Made by a program: the position numbers and the translations under genes. DNA of 34,561 nt from Deferribacteres bacterium. GTDB taxonomy: Bacteria > Nitrospirota > Thermodesulfovibrionia > UBA6902. Location of the stretch: contig JAADFS010000192.1 of NCBI GenBank assembly GCA_013152795.1, positions 1 through 34,561 on the forward strand. The letters run 5' to 3'. Shown one piece after another: positions 1 to 8,160 of this stretch (within the stretch, counting starts at the first letter, position 1; each line of letters begins with the position of its first letter). The notes beneath the pieces were generated by a model, which was not told the DNA's origin, ran no database searches, and worked only from the letters and a program-made list of their open reading frames with translations.

Positions 1-104
1 GGGAACGCCTTCTCAATAAGCAGGCTCCTGAGTCTCGCCCTCGCAGTATAAAGCCCTGCTGTCAGGCCAGCAGGGCCGCCGCCGATAATTACAACATCAT
101 ACAT
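1..104 (-). CDS. trxB: Thioredoxin reductase, N-terminal fragment (cut by window edge)
   Basis: Reading leftward from an ATG at 104 gives MYDVVIIGGGPAGLTAGLYT and then runs off the window. The GGGPAG dinucleotide-binding loop preceded by a hydrophobic beta strand is the N-terminal FAD-binding motif of the low-molecular-weight thioredoxin reductase family. The gene starts 17 bases after the trxA stop, so trxA and trxB look like one transcript. In the family the enzyme passes electrons from NADPH (or ferredoxin) via FAD and a CxxC pair to thioredoxin. The CxxC pair lies outside the window, so the donor cannot be judged. The assignment rests on about 34 residues plus the trxA neighbour; another pyridine nucleotide-disulfide oxidoreductase is possible but less likely. 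Confidence 0.8.
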   Translation of the reverse strand, partial: MYDVVIIGGGPAGLTAGLYTARARLRSLLIEKAF

Positions 105-121
105 CAGATTATCCGGAACTG

Positions 122-448
122 TTAAAGCAGGGAATCTATCTTGGATTTGAGCTGGGCCTTGGGTACGGCTCCGACTATCTGGTCAGCCACCTTGCCGTCT
201 TTAAAAAACATGAGCGTCGGTATACCCCTGATATTATACCGGCTTGCAAGATCAGGATTCTCATCCGTGTTAACCTTTGCAAACAGCACCCTGCCCTCGT
301 ATTCCTTTGCAAGTTCTTCAACAACAGGAGAGACTATCTTGCACGGCCCGCACCATGTTGCCCAGAAGTCAACCATTACAAGATTCTGCGCCTTAAGAAC
401 CGTCTCCTCAAAATTATCGCTCGTAACACTTGCCACTGTCTCTGACAT
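122..448 (-). CDS. trxA: Thioredoxin
   Basis: This is a 108-residue protein, the normal length for a single-domain thioredoxin. The active-site motif WCGPC is seen with catalytic cysteines at residues 33 and 36. The later conserved cis-proline segment (GIPTLMFF) and the buried Asp in MVDFWA are also present. It reduces protein disulfides in the cytoplasm and would be recycled by the reductase encoded just downstream. A strong ribosome binding site (GAGGAGG) precedes the ATG, and a consensus promoter lies about 40-60 bases upstream (482-511). The pair is therefore probably transcribed independently of the redox/CODH operon that ends at 525. In an anaerobe with many Fe-S and Ni enzymes a thiol-repair role is plausible but is inference. 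Confidence 0.97.
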   Translation of the reverse strand: MSETVASVTSDNFEETVLKAQNLVMVDFWATWCGPCKIVSPVVEELAKEYEGRVLFAKVNTDENPDLASRYNIRGIPTLMFFKDGKVADQIVGAVPKAQLKSKIDSLL

Positions 449-481
449 TATAAGATCCTCCTCTGCAATAAAAGTTTATAA

Positions 482-511
482 ATTATATTTCTTAAATAAT
501 GTCTTTGTCAA
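482..511 (-). promoter_or_regulatory. Consensus sigma-70 type promoter for trxAB
   Basis: On the minus strand a -35 TTGACA (511-506) and a -10 TATAAT (487-482) both match the consensus 6/6, with an 18-base spacer. The predicted start lies near 475, giving a leader of about 27 bases that holds the GAGGAGG ribosome binding site of trxA. It sits in the short gap between the end of the NuoG-like gene and trxA. This indicates a separate constitutive-looking unit. Confidence 0.8.
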
Positions 512-524
512 TTTCCCGTGTCTC

Positions 525-2540
525 CTAAACCCCTGCTGTCTCCGATTCCTTCAGCCACAGGAGCCTTGAATGGTCGAGGACGGATCTGTTAAGCGCTTCG
601 ATTATATCTGCCGGGCCGGTGTCAAGACCCTGCTTTTCCTCGAACGGCCTGAATACAGGTTCAGCCTCTTCAGGGCCGCCCTTTGTTTTCGGGGTGATAT
701 CTTTTAAAGGCTCCCCGATTGCCTTTGAAAGATTGATAATGATATCACGGTGCTGCTTGGAAACGCCCAGAGGGTCGACAACCTTCCTGACGTCCTTAAC
801 CTTGCCCAGGTAGTTGATTATTGTGCCCTTTGATTCAAGGTATGTTGCGGCCGGCAGCACTATATCGGCCTGTTTTGCAAAATCCGTAAGGTAAGATGTC
901 TGGGCTATGATAAACTTTGCGCCGGGTCTCTTGGAGACAGGGATTTCCCCTACTGCATAAAGCACATCCATGTCACCGGAGATCATCTCCTTGTAGGTCT
1001 TCCCGTCCGCGGGCAGGCCTGCTGCGGCAATGCCCCTTGCATTGGCCTCATACGGCACTGCAACGACCTTGACATCGATCAGCAGCGAGATATTCCTTGA
1101 GGCACTGAAAAGGGACGGGGCGCAGAATATTGCGGGTGACCCCGCACCGGCCAGTATGGCGGCGGCCTTTTCAATATCTTCCGTTACCGCAAGACCTGAG
1201 ACAGCGGCCTCCAGTTCCTTGCCGCCTGTCTTCCCCTTGTCGATCAGGCCCCTTGCTATGTGCGCAAGCGTTGTCGCCTCCTCAGCCTTGATGCTTACTG
1301 TTGCTGCACGGCCTATCCTGATTTCCGCCGAGTTTATGACAATAAGTTTGGCGCCTCTTGAGACCCTCTTTCTTATGCCTGCATCAAGGGCCGGCAGTAC
1401 CCTGCTCCACTGCGAGGGGTCAAGTCCTGCAAGGACGATTGCATCCGTGCCGTCAAGATCAACGGTATCGGAGAGGTTCAGGGAATCGGCATCTGCATAA
1501 AGACTCGCTGTTGTATCCACATTGCCCGTCCGGATTACGTCAGAGGCGAATCTCGAAAGTGCAAGGGCATCCTGGTTGAGTATGCCCGCTGTGCTTATGA
1601 TCCCCGCACCGGCACCTGCCTGCTTTAATCTCTCGGCTGCGGTTTCCAGTGCATCTTTCCATGTGGTCTCCTGCAGCTCGCCGTTGACCCTTTTCATCGG
1701 GACAGTGACCCTTGCGTCCGACGTCACCGCGTCGAATCCGAACCTGCCGGTTGCGCATATGTATCTTTCAGCCGACCCGTCAGCCGCACCAGTGTTTATC
1801 TTTATGATTTCACCGTCTCTTTCACTGGCGATTATATCGCAGCCGCAGCCGCAGGAAAGACAGGCGGATGCGGTCTTCGTATATTCCCACTCCCTGCCCT
1901 TTCTCCACCTGCCGGCTTCAAGGAGGGCATTGACAGGGCATACGTCGATACAGCTCCCGCAGAAAGTGCAGTCGGATTTCTGCAGCGGCCTGTCCATGGC
2001 AGTGACAACCTTTGCACCGACTCCCCTTCCCATGAATTCAAGGACGCTCGTGCCCTGTTCCTTGCACACCCGCACACATCTTCCGCATATGATGCAGTAG
2101 TCAGGGTCTCTCCTGATAAACGGATTTTCCTCATCAACAGGGTATCCGAATTTCTTCCTGCTGAAGCTTGATTCCTTTATTCCAAAGTCATACGCATACT
2201 GCTGCAGAGTGCATGCACCGGCCTTTGTGCAGGTCATGCAGTCAAGCGGATGCATGGAGAGGATAAGGTCTATCACGAATTTCCTTATCTCCTCTAACTT
2301 TTCGGTTCTGGTGTTGACGACCATCCCTTCCTTTACCTTTGTGGTGCAGCCTATCAGCGGGGCCTTCATACCCTCCACCTCAACAAGACACATCCTGCAT
2401 GCGCCTATTCCCCTCATCCCCTTCAGGTAACAGAGGTTCGGAATGTGGATTCCCGCTGTCTCGGCAGCATCAATGAGATTGGTTCCCGCCGGAACACGCA
2501 CTGCCTTGCCATCTATTTTCAGAGTAACTTTTTTTGACAT
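525..2540 (-). CDS. NuoG-like Fe-S/molybdopterin-fold electron transfer subunit (no Mo ligand)
   Basis: This 671-residue protein has the NuoG/FdhA N-terminal layout. It has a [2Fe-2S] site (Cys37, 48, 51, 65) and a His-Cys3 [4Fe-4S] site (His97, Cys101, 104, 110). Two ferredoxin-type clusters follow (Cys149/152/155/159 and Cys191/194/197/201), then a CxxC...C cluster opening the molybdopterin-oxidoreductase fold (Cys227, 230, 234, 262). In formate dehydrogenases the Mo-ligating Cys or Sec follows the NVD...C region. Here that stretch reads NVDTTASLYADADS with no Cys, and no in-frame TGA lies inside the gene. The protein is also much shorter than typical FdhA. It most likely wires electrons like NuoG or the diaphorase subunit of [FeFe]-hydrogenases and does not oxidise formate. 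It follows the NuoE/NuoF-like genes and has a good AGGAGG site. The electron partner is inferred, not shown. Confidence 0.85.
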   Translation of the reverse strand: MSKKVTLKIDGKAVRVPAGTNLIDAAETAGIHIPNLCYLKGMRGIGACRMCLVEVEGMKAPLIGCTTKVKEGMVVNTRTEKLEEIRKFVIDLILSMHPLDCMTCTKAGACTLQQYAYDFGIKESSFSRKKFGYPVDEENPFIRRDPDYCIICGRCVRVCKEQGTSVLEFMGRGVGAKVVTAMDRPLQKSDCTFCGSCIDVCPVNALLEAGRWRKGREWEYTKTASACLSCGCGCDIIASERDGEIIKINTGAADGSAERYICATGRFGFDAVTSDARVTVPMKRVNGELQETTWKDALETAAERLKQAGAGAGIISTAGILNQDALALSRFASDVIRTGNVDTTASLYADADSLNLSDTVDLDGTDAIVLAGLDPSQWSRVLPALDAGIRKRVSRGAKLIVINSAEIRIGRAATVSIKAEEATTLAHIARGLIDKGKTGGKELEAAVSGLAVTEDIEKAAAILAGAGSPAIFCAPSLFSASRNISLLIDVKVVAVPYEANARGIAAAGLPADGKTYKEMISGDMDVLYAVGEIPVSKRPGAKFIIAQTSYLTDFAKQADIVLPAATYLESKGTIINYLGKVKDVRKVVDPLGVSKQHRDIIINLSKAIGEPLKDITPKTKGGPEEAEPVFRPFEEKQGLDTGPADIIEALNRSVLDHSRLLWLKESETAGV

Positions 2541-2630
2541 CTGCTCCTCCTGTCTATCATATCCGGAAACAGGGAGACCCCCGCCGCCGTTTCGAAATTT
2601 ATTTTAAGGGCGTATTGCGATACACCCCTG

Positions 2631-3224
2631 CTATGTTCCAACTGTTTCAGCCTCTTTGACTTTTGCATCAACAACTGCAATAGCCTTTTCCGGACACGCC
2701 GGGACGCATTCGCCGCACTTGACGCATTTGGTCTGCCTGATCTCAAACGGCTGGTACCCGCTGATAAACGCCCGTCTCTTTTCGCCATAGATAGCGCCGT
2801 ATTTGCAGGCCGTCAGGCATTCGCCGCACATGGTGCACTTCGCAGTGATAATCGTGTATTCAATGTAGGCCCCGCATGTCCGCTCCGGACAAATGCCTTC
2901 GACATGCCTGTCGAAGTCTCCTGTATCGAGCCACTGAAGCATAAACCGTGCAGTATCTTTTCCCTTTTTACACATGGAGCCGTCCAGCATATCAGAGGCG
3001 ATCCTTCGGAGTTTGGACAGATCCTCCTCCGCGGCCTTCCCCTCAATCATATTATTCAGAATCACCCTTGCCTCATAGCTCCCCATGGAGCAGGGAAAGC
3101 ACTTGCCGCACATCGGCCCGGCGAGGAATTCCGTCATATAGAAAAGTGCCCTTTCCAAAGGGCATTTCTTTTCATCCGCCGCCTTTTTGATGTCGTCTGT
3201 CTTTATGAGTCTCTTATCTGTCAT
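2631..3224 (-). CDS. Stand-alone NuoF C-terminal-like Fe-S subunit (N3-type cluster plus two ferredoxin clusters)
   Basis: This 197-residue protein starts at the ATG at 3224, seven bases after GAGG. A TTG six bases further upstream is less well placed. Residues 37-60 (GPMCGKCFPCSMGSYEA) match the NADH_4Fe-4S domain that holds cluster N3 in NuoF, with Cys39, 42, 45 and probably Cys85 as ligands. Two ferredoxin clusters follow (Cys130/133/136/140 and Cys167/170/173/177). There is no FMN or NADH binding domain. It therefore looks like the C-terminal third of the neighbouring NuoF homologue cut loose, and may have arisen by duplication. It begins nine bases after the NuoF-like stop, so it is surely co-expressed. 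Its role as an extra electron-relay subunit is inference; I do not know a characterised protein of this exact shape. Confidence 0.8.
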   Translation of the reverse strand: MTDKRLIKTDDIKKAADEKKCPLERALFYMTEFLAGPMCGKCFPCSMGSYEARVILNNMIEGKAAEEDLSKLRRIASDMLDGSMCKKGKDTARFMLQWLDTGDFDRHVEGICPERTCGAYIEYTIITAKCTMCGECLTACKYGAIYGEKRRAFISGYQPFEIRQTKCVKCGECVPACPEKAIAVVDAKVKEAETVGT

Positions 3225-3233
3225 GGCCAAACC

Positions 3234-5573
3234 TCAGTATATCGCCTCTGCCATGTAGATAATCTCCGGCAGGACGTGGGCAACCAGGTCTCTGTAAGTG
3301 ACCATTCCTATGAGCCTGCCCTTTTCAACAATCGGCAGATGGCGTATCTTTTCTTTTGAGACAACCTGGATTGCGGCATTGATCTCTGTTGAAGGTTCAA
3401 ATGTTATGATCTTCGTGGTCATTAAATTCCCGATGGGCTCTGCCTTCAGGTCAACATTCTTGTGGACATAGCGGACTACGTCCCTTTCGGTAAAAATACC
3501 GGCTATTTTCCCTTCTTCGTCAACCACTATCACGTCGCTTATATTCTTCTCAGCCATAAGCCTTACGGCTGCATCCGCAGTCTGGTCCCGGGTAACGGTG
3601 GTCAACTCATCGGGTTTTTTCTTTAAGATATCTCTAAGGACCATTCTCGCCCTCCTGTCTATAAGTTCTATTGTTTCCGTAGGCACCTTGAATTCTTCCT
3701 CAAGTATTACATGCCTCTGTTTCTTTATCATAACGGCATTGATCGGACATGCATTATAACAGGCCATGCACTGTGTGCAGGCATTGCGGTCGATTATATA
3801 TCTCTTTCTCGTCTCGGTAACCGCATTGAACGCGCAGGCCTCTTTGCACAGTCCGCACCTGATGCACGCCGCCTGATCGATGACGAATGCCCCCATGCCG
3901 GTGCATGCCTTTGCACGGCAGTACTTTTCATAGACATGCTCTTCATACTCCTCCCTGAAATACTTGATCGTGCTCAGCACAGGGTTGGGCGCGCTCTGGC
4001 CGAGACCGCAGAGTGAGGCCTTCTGGATGTACTGACCGAGCTCCACGAGCCTGCGGATGTCGCCCTGTTCACCCCTGCCCGATGTGATCCTGTCGAGTAT
4101 CTGGAGCATCTGGTAGGTACCTATTCTGCACGGCGGGCATTTGCCGCAGGATTCGGACTGTGTAAATGAGAGGAAGAACTTGGCCACATCAACCATACAT
4201 GTATCTTCATCCATCACCACCATTCCGCCCGAGCCCATCATGGAGCCCACGGATGCAAGGGAATCAAAGTCTATCGGCAGGTCAAGGTGTTCGGCAGGTA
4301 TACAGCCGCCTGAAGGGCCGCCCGTCTGCACGGCCTTGAACTTCTTATCACCGAGCATACCGCCGCCGATGTCAAATATTATCTCCCTCAGGGTCATGCC
4401 CATGGGTACCTCGACCAAGCCGGTGTTCTTGACCTTGCCGGTAAGTGCAAACACCTTGGTACCGGGTGATGTCTTGGTTCCGATGGACGTGAAGTAGTCG
4501 GAGCCCTTTTCAACGATCACGGGGACGCACGCATAGGTTTCAATGTTGTTGAGATTGCTCGGATAGCCCCACGGGCCGCCCCCTGGTTGTGAAAGCCTCG
4601 GCGGCCTGGGCCTCGGGAAACCCCTCTCACCTTCGATGGAGGCAACAAGGGCCGTGGACTCACCGCATACGAACGCCCCTGCGCCTTCCCTTATATCCAC
4701 TGTAAAACTGAAGTCCGTGCCGAGGATGTTTTTCCCGAGCAGCCCCAGTTCTTCGGCCTGTTTTATTGCTATCCTGAGGTTCTGAACCGCCAGGGGGTAT
4801 TCATGCCTGACATATATAAATCCGTACTGCGCGCCTATTGCATATGCACACAGCGCCATTCCCTCAAGGAGGCTGTGGGGGTCGCCCTCCATAATAGACC
4901 TGTCCATGAATGCGCCCGGGTCGCCTTCGTCACCGTTTGCGATCACAAACTTGATATCCCCCGGCGCCGACTTGGTATGGGCCCATTTCTTGCCTGCAGG
5001 GAATCCTGCGCCGCCCCTTCCCCTGAGATTCGCCCTGTCGACTTCCTGAAGAACCAGATCAGGTGTCATTAAGGCCAGGGCCTTTTCCAGCGCGGCGTAT
5101 CCCCCGACCGCGAGGTAATGATTAATATTGCACGGGTCGATCACCCCGTTGTTTCTCAGGGCGATCCTTATCTGTTTCTTATAAAACGGGATATCCGTCA
5201 TAACGGGTATGGGCTCGCTGAGGATGCCGTCACGGTAAAGGCCCTGCCTGTAGGGCATGTTGCCCAGCATGGAATAGCTCATGATGGAAGATACATTTTC
5301 GGGCCTGGTCCTCTGGTAGAAGATGTTCATGGGTTCCACCTTGAGCACCGGACCTTTCTGGCATATCCCCTGGCAGCCTGTCCTGACTATCTCCACCTCA
5401 ACGCCGCTGTCCGCCGCCTCTTTTTTAAACGCATCTATCACCTTGTGGGCGCCCGTTGCAGTGCATGCAGTTCCACAGCATACCCTCGCCCTGAGGGCGT
5501 CGGGCTTGAATGTGGTATCTTTCAGGCGCTCTCTGAACTCGTAAAGCTCTTTTGGACTGTTAAGTTTCTTCAT
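3234..5573 (-). CDS. NuoF-like NADH/FMN flavoprotein subunit fused to a CBS-domain pair
   Basis: This 779-residue protein is longer than typical NuoF/HydB. In order it has a thioredoxin-like [2Fe-2S] domain (Cys33, 37, 67, 71) and an FMN/NADH domain with GRGGAGFPAGKKW (about 183-195) and NGDEGDPGAFMDR (about 212-224). It then has an SLBB-like stretch, the N3 [4Fe-4S] site SCGKCPPCR (Cys475, 478, 481, with Cys521) and two ferredoxin clusters (about 569-580 and 598-609). Two CBS domains follow (about 645-703 and 712-768, e.g. GIFTERDVVRYV and GMVTYRDLVAHV). The first parts are those of the HydB/HndC/NuoF family, which oxidise or reduce NAD(P)H. The CBS pair, which usually binds adenosyl compounds, is the unusual part and suggests allosteric control by energy state (inference). 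It lies between the NuoE-like gene and the small Fe-S gene. Confidence 0.92.
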   Translation of the reverse strand: MKKLNSPKELYEFRERLKDTTFKPDALRARVCCGTACTATGAHKVIDAFKKEAADSGVEVEIVRTGCQGICQKGPVLKVEPMNIFYQRTRPENVSSIMSYSMLGNMPYRQGLYRDGILSEPIPVMTDIPFYKKQIRIALRNNGVIDPCNINHYLAVGGYAALEKALALMTPDLVLQEVDRANLRGRGGAGFPAGKKWAHTKSAPGDIKFVIANGDEGDPGAFMDRSIMEGDPHSLLEGMALCAYAIGAQYGFIYVRHEYPLAVQNLRIAIKQAEELGLLGKNILGTDFSFTVDIREGAGAFVCGESTALVASIEGERGFPRPRPPRLSQPGGGPWGYPSNLNNIETYACVPVIVEKGSDYFTSIGTKTSPGTKVFALTGKVKNTGLVEVPMGMTLREIIFDIGGGMLGDKKFKAVQTGGPSGGCIPAEHLDLPIDFDSLASVGSMMGSGGMVVMDEDTCMVDVAKFFLSFTQSESCGKCPPCRIGTYQMLQILDRITSGRGEQGDIRRLVELGQYIQKASLCGLGQSAPNPVLSTIKYFREEYEEHVYEKYCRAKACTGMGAFVIDQAACIRCGLCKEACAFNAVTETRKRYIIDRNACTQCMACYNACPINAVMIKKQRHVILEEEFKVPTETIELIDRRARMVLRDILKKKPDELTTVTRDQTADAAVRLMAEKNISDVIVVDEEGKIAGIFTERDVVRYVHKNVDLKAEPIGNLMTTKIITFEPSTEINAAIQVVSKEKIRHLPIVEKGRLIGMVTYRDLVAHVLPEIIYMAEAIY

Positions 5574-5607
5574 ATCTTCACCTTAATTAATATTTAATGT
5601 AATTAAG

Positions 5608-6090
5608 CTATCCGTCGCCGCTTTTAATATCCTCGACTATCTCATCAAGCCTTTTCATGTCTATTTCACCGACGATGCTCTCATTGACCGTCGCCACCGG
5701 TGCAAGGCCGCAGCAGCCGATGCATCCCACGGTCTCAAGGGTCATCGCAAGATCAGGCGTTGTCTCTCCTTCATCTATCTTGAACTCATCCTTGATCCTG
5801 TCGAGAACTTTATCCGCCCCCCTTACATGGCAGGCGGTGCCCGTGCAGACGCGTACTATCTTCCTGCCCCGCGGCGTGAAATAGAACTGTTTGTAAAACG
5901 TCGCTGTGCTGTAAACATCTGACAGCGGTATATCCAGCTTTTTAGATAACCTTATCAGGTCTTCCTCCGGCAGATAATTGCGTTCCTTCTGTATCTGCTG
6001 GAAGGCATGTATGAGGATGCCCCTTTTCTTCTGTGTATCGGTCAGAATATCGCCGACATGTCCTATGACTTCATCAACCTTGAGATTCAC
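5608..6090 (-). CDS. NuoE-like thioredoxin-fold [2Fe-2S] subunit
   Basis: This is a 160-residue protein if started at the GTG at 6090, which follows GGGAGGT by four bases. An in-frame ATG at 6111 gives seven more residues but has no comparable site. The NuoE/HydC/HndA pattern is clear: an N-terminal helical part (ILIHAFQQIQKERNYLPEE) and then the [2Fe-2S] ligands in VCTGTACHVRGA (Cys82, Cys87) and GCIGCCGLAPV (Cys123, Cys127). It forms the small partner of NuoF-like flavoproteins and relays electrons next to FMN. The start overlaps the end of cooS by 17 bases, so translation is probably coupled to CODH production. This is the strongest local hint that the NuoEFG-like module serves CODH/ACS. 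Confidence 0.92.
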   Translation of the reverse strand: MNLKVDEVIGHVGDILTDTQKKRGILIHAFQQIQKERNYLPEEDLIRLSKKLDIPLSDVYSTATFYKQFYFTPRGRKIVRVCTGTACHVRGADKVLDRIKDEFKIDEGETTPDLAMTLETVGCIGCCGLAPVATVNESIVGEIDMKRLDEIVEDIKSGDG

Positions 6091-8086
6091 TGATACCTCC
6101 CACTCCGGCATGGGCTGCGCCGGCTGCTGATCTTTCCAGTTCCCTCCTGGCAGCCATGTCCATAAGGACCCTTTCGGCGCCGAACTTTCCGGGTTCGTAT
6201 TTTCTCAATTTGAGCCTCTCCCTCGCCTTGTCTATGTAGTCAAGTGTCATCGCAAGAATCTTTTCAGGATCCGGCTCGAAATGAAGCGCTCCCATGTAGC
6301 GCTCAAACCATACTTCGGTCATGATCCTTTCAACTTCCTTGCTCGCTCCGACCGGTGACTCCCCGCCCATGATTACGGGAACACCGGATGCCGCGAAATA
6401 TGTACCGATTGCAATGGCCTTCTCGGACATCCACTCCGGAGCGATTCCAACGGCAGGCATTCCGCCGATCTCATCGGACAGGCCCCCTTCATGCGCCATG
6501 GCCGTTGCTATCGTGAGTATCCTCGAGTTGTCTACGCACGCGCCGAGGTGAAGGATGGGCGGGATTCCGATTGCCTCACAGACCTCCCTGAGGCCTGGGC
6601 CGGCATTTTCAAGCGCCATCTCGGGCGTTAAATATCCGGCGGTCCCGCATGCTGCAGAGCCGCAGCCGGTTGAGACGATGAGAACGTCATTTTTTATAAG
6701 CTCGGTTGCAAGGTATTTGTGAATGCTTGTGGCCTGCACCCTCGGGTTGTCGCATCCTACCAGCCCGACCACGCCCCGGATCCTTCCGGCCATGATGGCG
6801 TCATTCAAAGGCCTGAAGGATGCACGCCATTTTCCGCCCTGCATGTATTCGATATACTCATGGGAGAAACCTGCTATCAGCGGCGTCTTGCGGGTGATAT
6901 GGCTTCCCTCGCTTGTCCTGTTCGGGAAATTGTCTATGGCCATTCTTATAATCTTCTCCGCCGTCTCCCTTGCATGGTGCTCGTCGTATTCAACGTGGAC
7001 TGCCCCGGGTATCTTGGCCTTGGGGCTGGTGGTGATGATCTTTGTATGGAATTTCTCCGACAGCTTGGCGATGGCAGGCATGATGCACTGCACATCAACC
7101 GTCATGGCGTCGATCAGACCAGTCATAATACCCAGTTCCTGGTTTGTAAACCCGCCGGCAGTGGGTATCCCGTGCCTCATGAGGACCTCGTTTGCAGTGC
7201 AGCACATGCCGCCGAGATTGATGCCCTTCGCCCCCTTGGATTTTGCGTATTCAATCATCTCCGGCGAGGATGCCACATCAACGATTATCTCGGCAAGGGT
7301 GGGCTCGTGGCCGTGGACGATGAGGTTGACCTCGTCCTCCTTGAATATGCCGAAGCTGGATTCGGCCCTGAGGGGTTTGGGTGTTCCGAAGAGGATGTCC
7401 GTGATGTCCGTGGAGATCATGCAGCCGCCCCAGCCGTCCGCCAGTGCGGTCCTTAATCCCTGTGCCAGCAGGTGATCGGCCTCGTGGTCCACACCCACAC
7501 TTGTCCGGTGCATGGCCTCCACCACCTCCCTGTCTATGCCGCGCGGGGCAATCCCCCATTTCCTCCATCTCTCCTGCGTCTTCTCGGGAGCCCTTTTGTT
7601 GTAATTCAGTTCCCCTGTCTGGCGCCCGAAATCCTCAAGGAATTTAAGGGCGACATCTTTTGCAACATCATTGACAGGCCTGCCCTCGAATTCTATTCCG
7701 AGTATACCGGCAACCTTGTACAGTTTTTTGACGTCGGTTATCTTGAAGTCCTTTGCCGTACCCTCGGCGGCCGCCAGGAGGGTCATGGCCATGTCTCTTG
7801 CGTGATCAGAGTGGGCGGCGGTGCCTGCCGCTATCATCCTTACGAGGTTTCTTGCAGCCACCGTGGCAAGCGATGCGCCGCATACCCCTGCCGCCTTTTC
7901 CTCGGCGTTCCGGCCCACGAGCCTGCACGGGCCCATATGGCATACCCTGCAGCAGGCCCCGGTCTCGCCTATGGGGCACTGCTTCAGTTTCTCCGCACGC
8001 TCAAAGCATGTCTCAAGATGGTGGGACTCACCCCATTCTATTATCTCTTCTGCTGATGTGCTTGCGCTTTTTGTCACTTTATCCAT
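6074..8086 (-). CDS. cooS: Ni-Fe carbon monoxide dehydrogenase catalytic subunit (CODH/ACS beta)
   Basis: This 670-residue protein has the normal length for bacterial CooS/AcsA. Near the N-terminus Cys37 and Cys45 fit the intersubunit D-cluster ligands. Cys46, 49, 54 and 69 fit the B-cluster ([4Fe-4S]) ligands. Further motifs of the Ni-Fe-S C-cluster domain are visible (GGMCCTANE, GCDNPRVQ, TGCGSAACGTAGY, LGACVDNSRI and MGGESPVGASKE). The enzyme interconverts CO2 and CO with low-potential electrons and, with acsB 75 bases upstream in the same direction, would pass CO to acetyl-CoA synthase. An excellent GGAGGA site precedes the ATG. No CooC nickel-insertion ATPase is encoded nearby. The symbol acsA is equally valid for this context. 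Confidence 0.98.
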   Translation of the reverse strand: MDKVTKSASTSAEEIIEWGESHHLETCFERAEKLKQCPIGETGACCRVCHMGPCRLVGRNAEEKAAGVCGASLATVAARNLVRMIAAGTAAHSDHARDMAMTLLAAAEGTAKDFKITDVKKLYKVAGILGIEFEGRPVNDVAKDVALKFLEDFGRQTGELNYNKRAPEKTQERWRKWGIAPRGIDREVVEAMHRTSVGVDHEADHLLAQGLRTALADGWGGCMISTDITDILFGTPKPLRAESSFGIFKEDEVNLIVHGHEPTLAEIIVDVASSPEMIEYAKSKGAKGINLGGMCCTANEVLMRHGIPTAGGFTNQELGIMTGLIDAMTVDVQCIMPAIAKLSEKFHTKIITTSPKAKIPGAVHVEYDEHHARETAEKIIRMAIDNFPNRTSEGSHITRKTPLIAGFSHEYIEYMQGGKWRASFRPLNDAIMAGRIRGVVGLVGCDNPRVQATSIHKYLATELIKNDVLIVSTGCGSAACGTAGYLTPEMALENAGPGLREVCEAIGIPPILHLGACVDNSRILTIATAMAHEGGLSDEIGGMPAVGIAPEWMSEKAIAIGTYFAASGVPVIMGGESPVGASKEVERIMTEVWFERYMGALHFEPDPEKILAMTLDYIDKARERLKLRKYEPGKFGAERVLMDMAARRELERSAAGAAHAGVGGISESQG

Positions 8087-8160
8087 ATATCCTCCATAAT
8101 TCGTGAATCGTGTCCGGTCGGCGTGTCCGTAAAAATGCTCAACTCAGACGGACAACCTCT

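Noticed and set aside
525..2540. Reading the large Fe-S protein as a formate dehydrogenase catalytic subunit
   Set aside because: The region that should hold the Mo-ligating Cys or Sec has none, no in-frame TGA is present, and the protein is too short; NuoG-like fits better.
6719..7475. Two plus-strand frames of about 250 codons opposite cooS
   Set aside because: They are shadow frames of GC-rich coding sequence; the minus-strand protein is clearly CODH.
8087..8160. GTCCGT...ACGGAC pairing between acsB and cooS as a terminator
   Set aside because: The stem is only six bases with a 17-base loop and no T-run at its 3' side; the genes are most likely co-transcribed.
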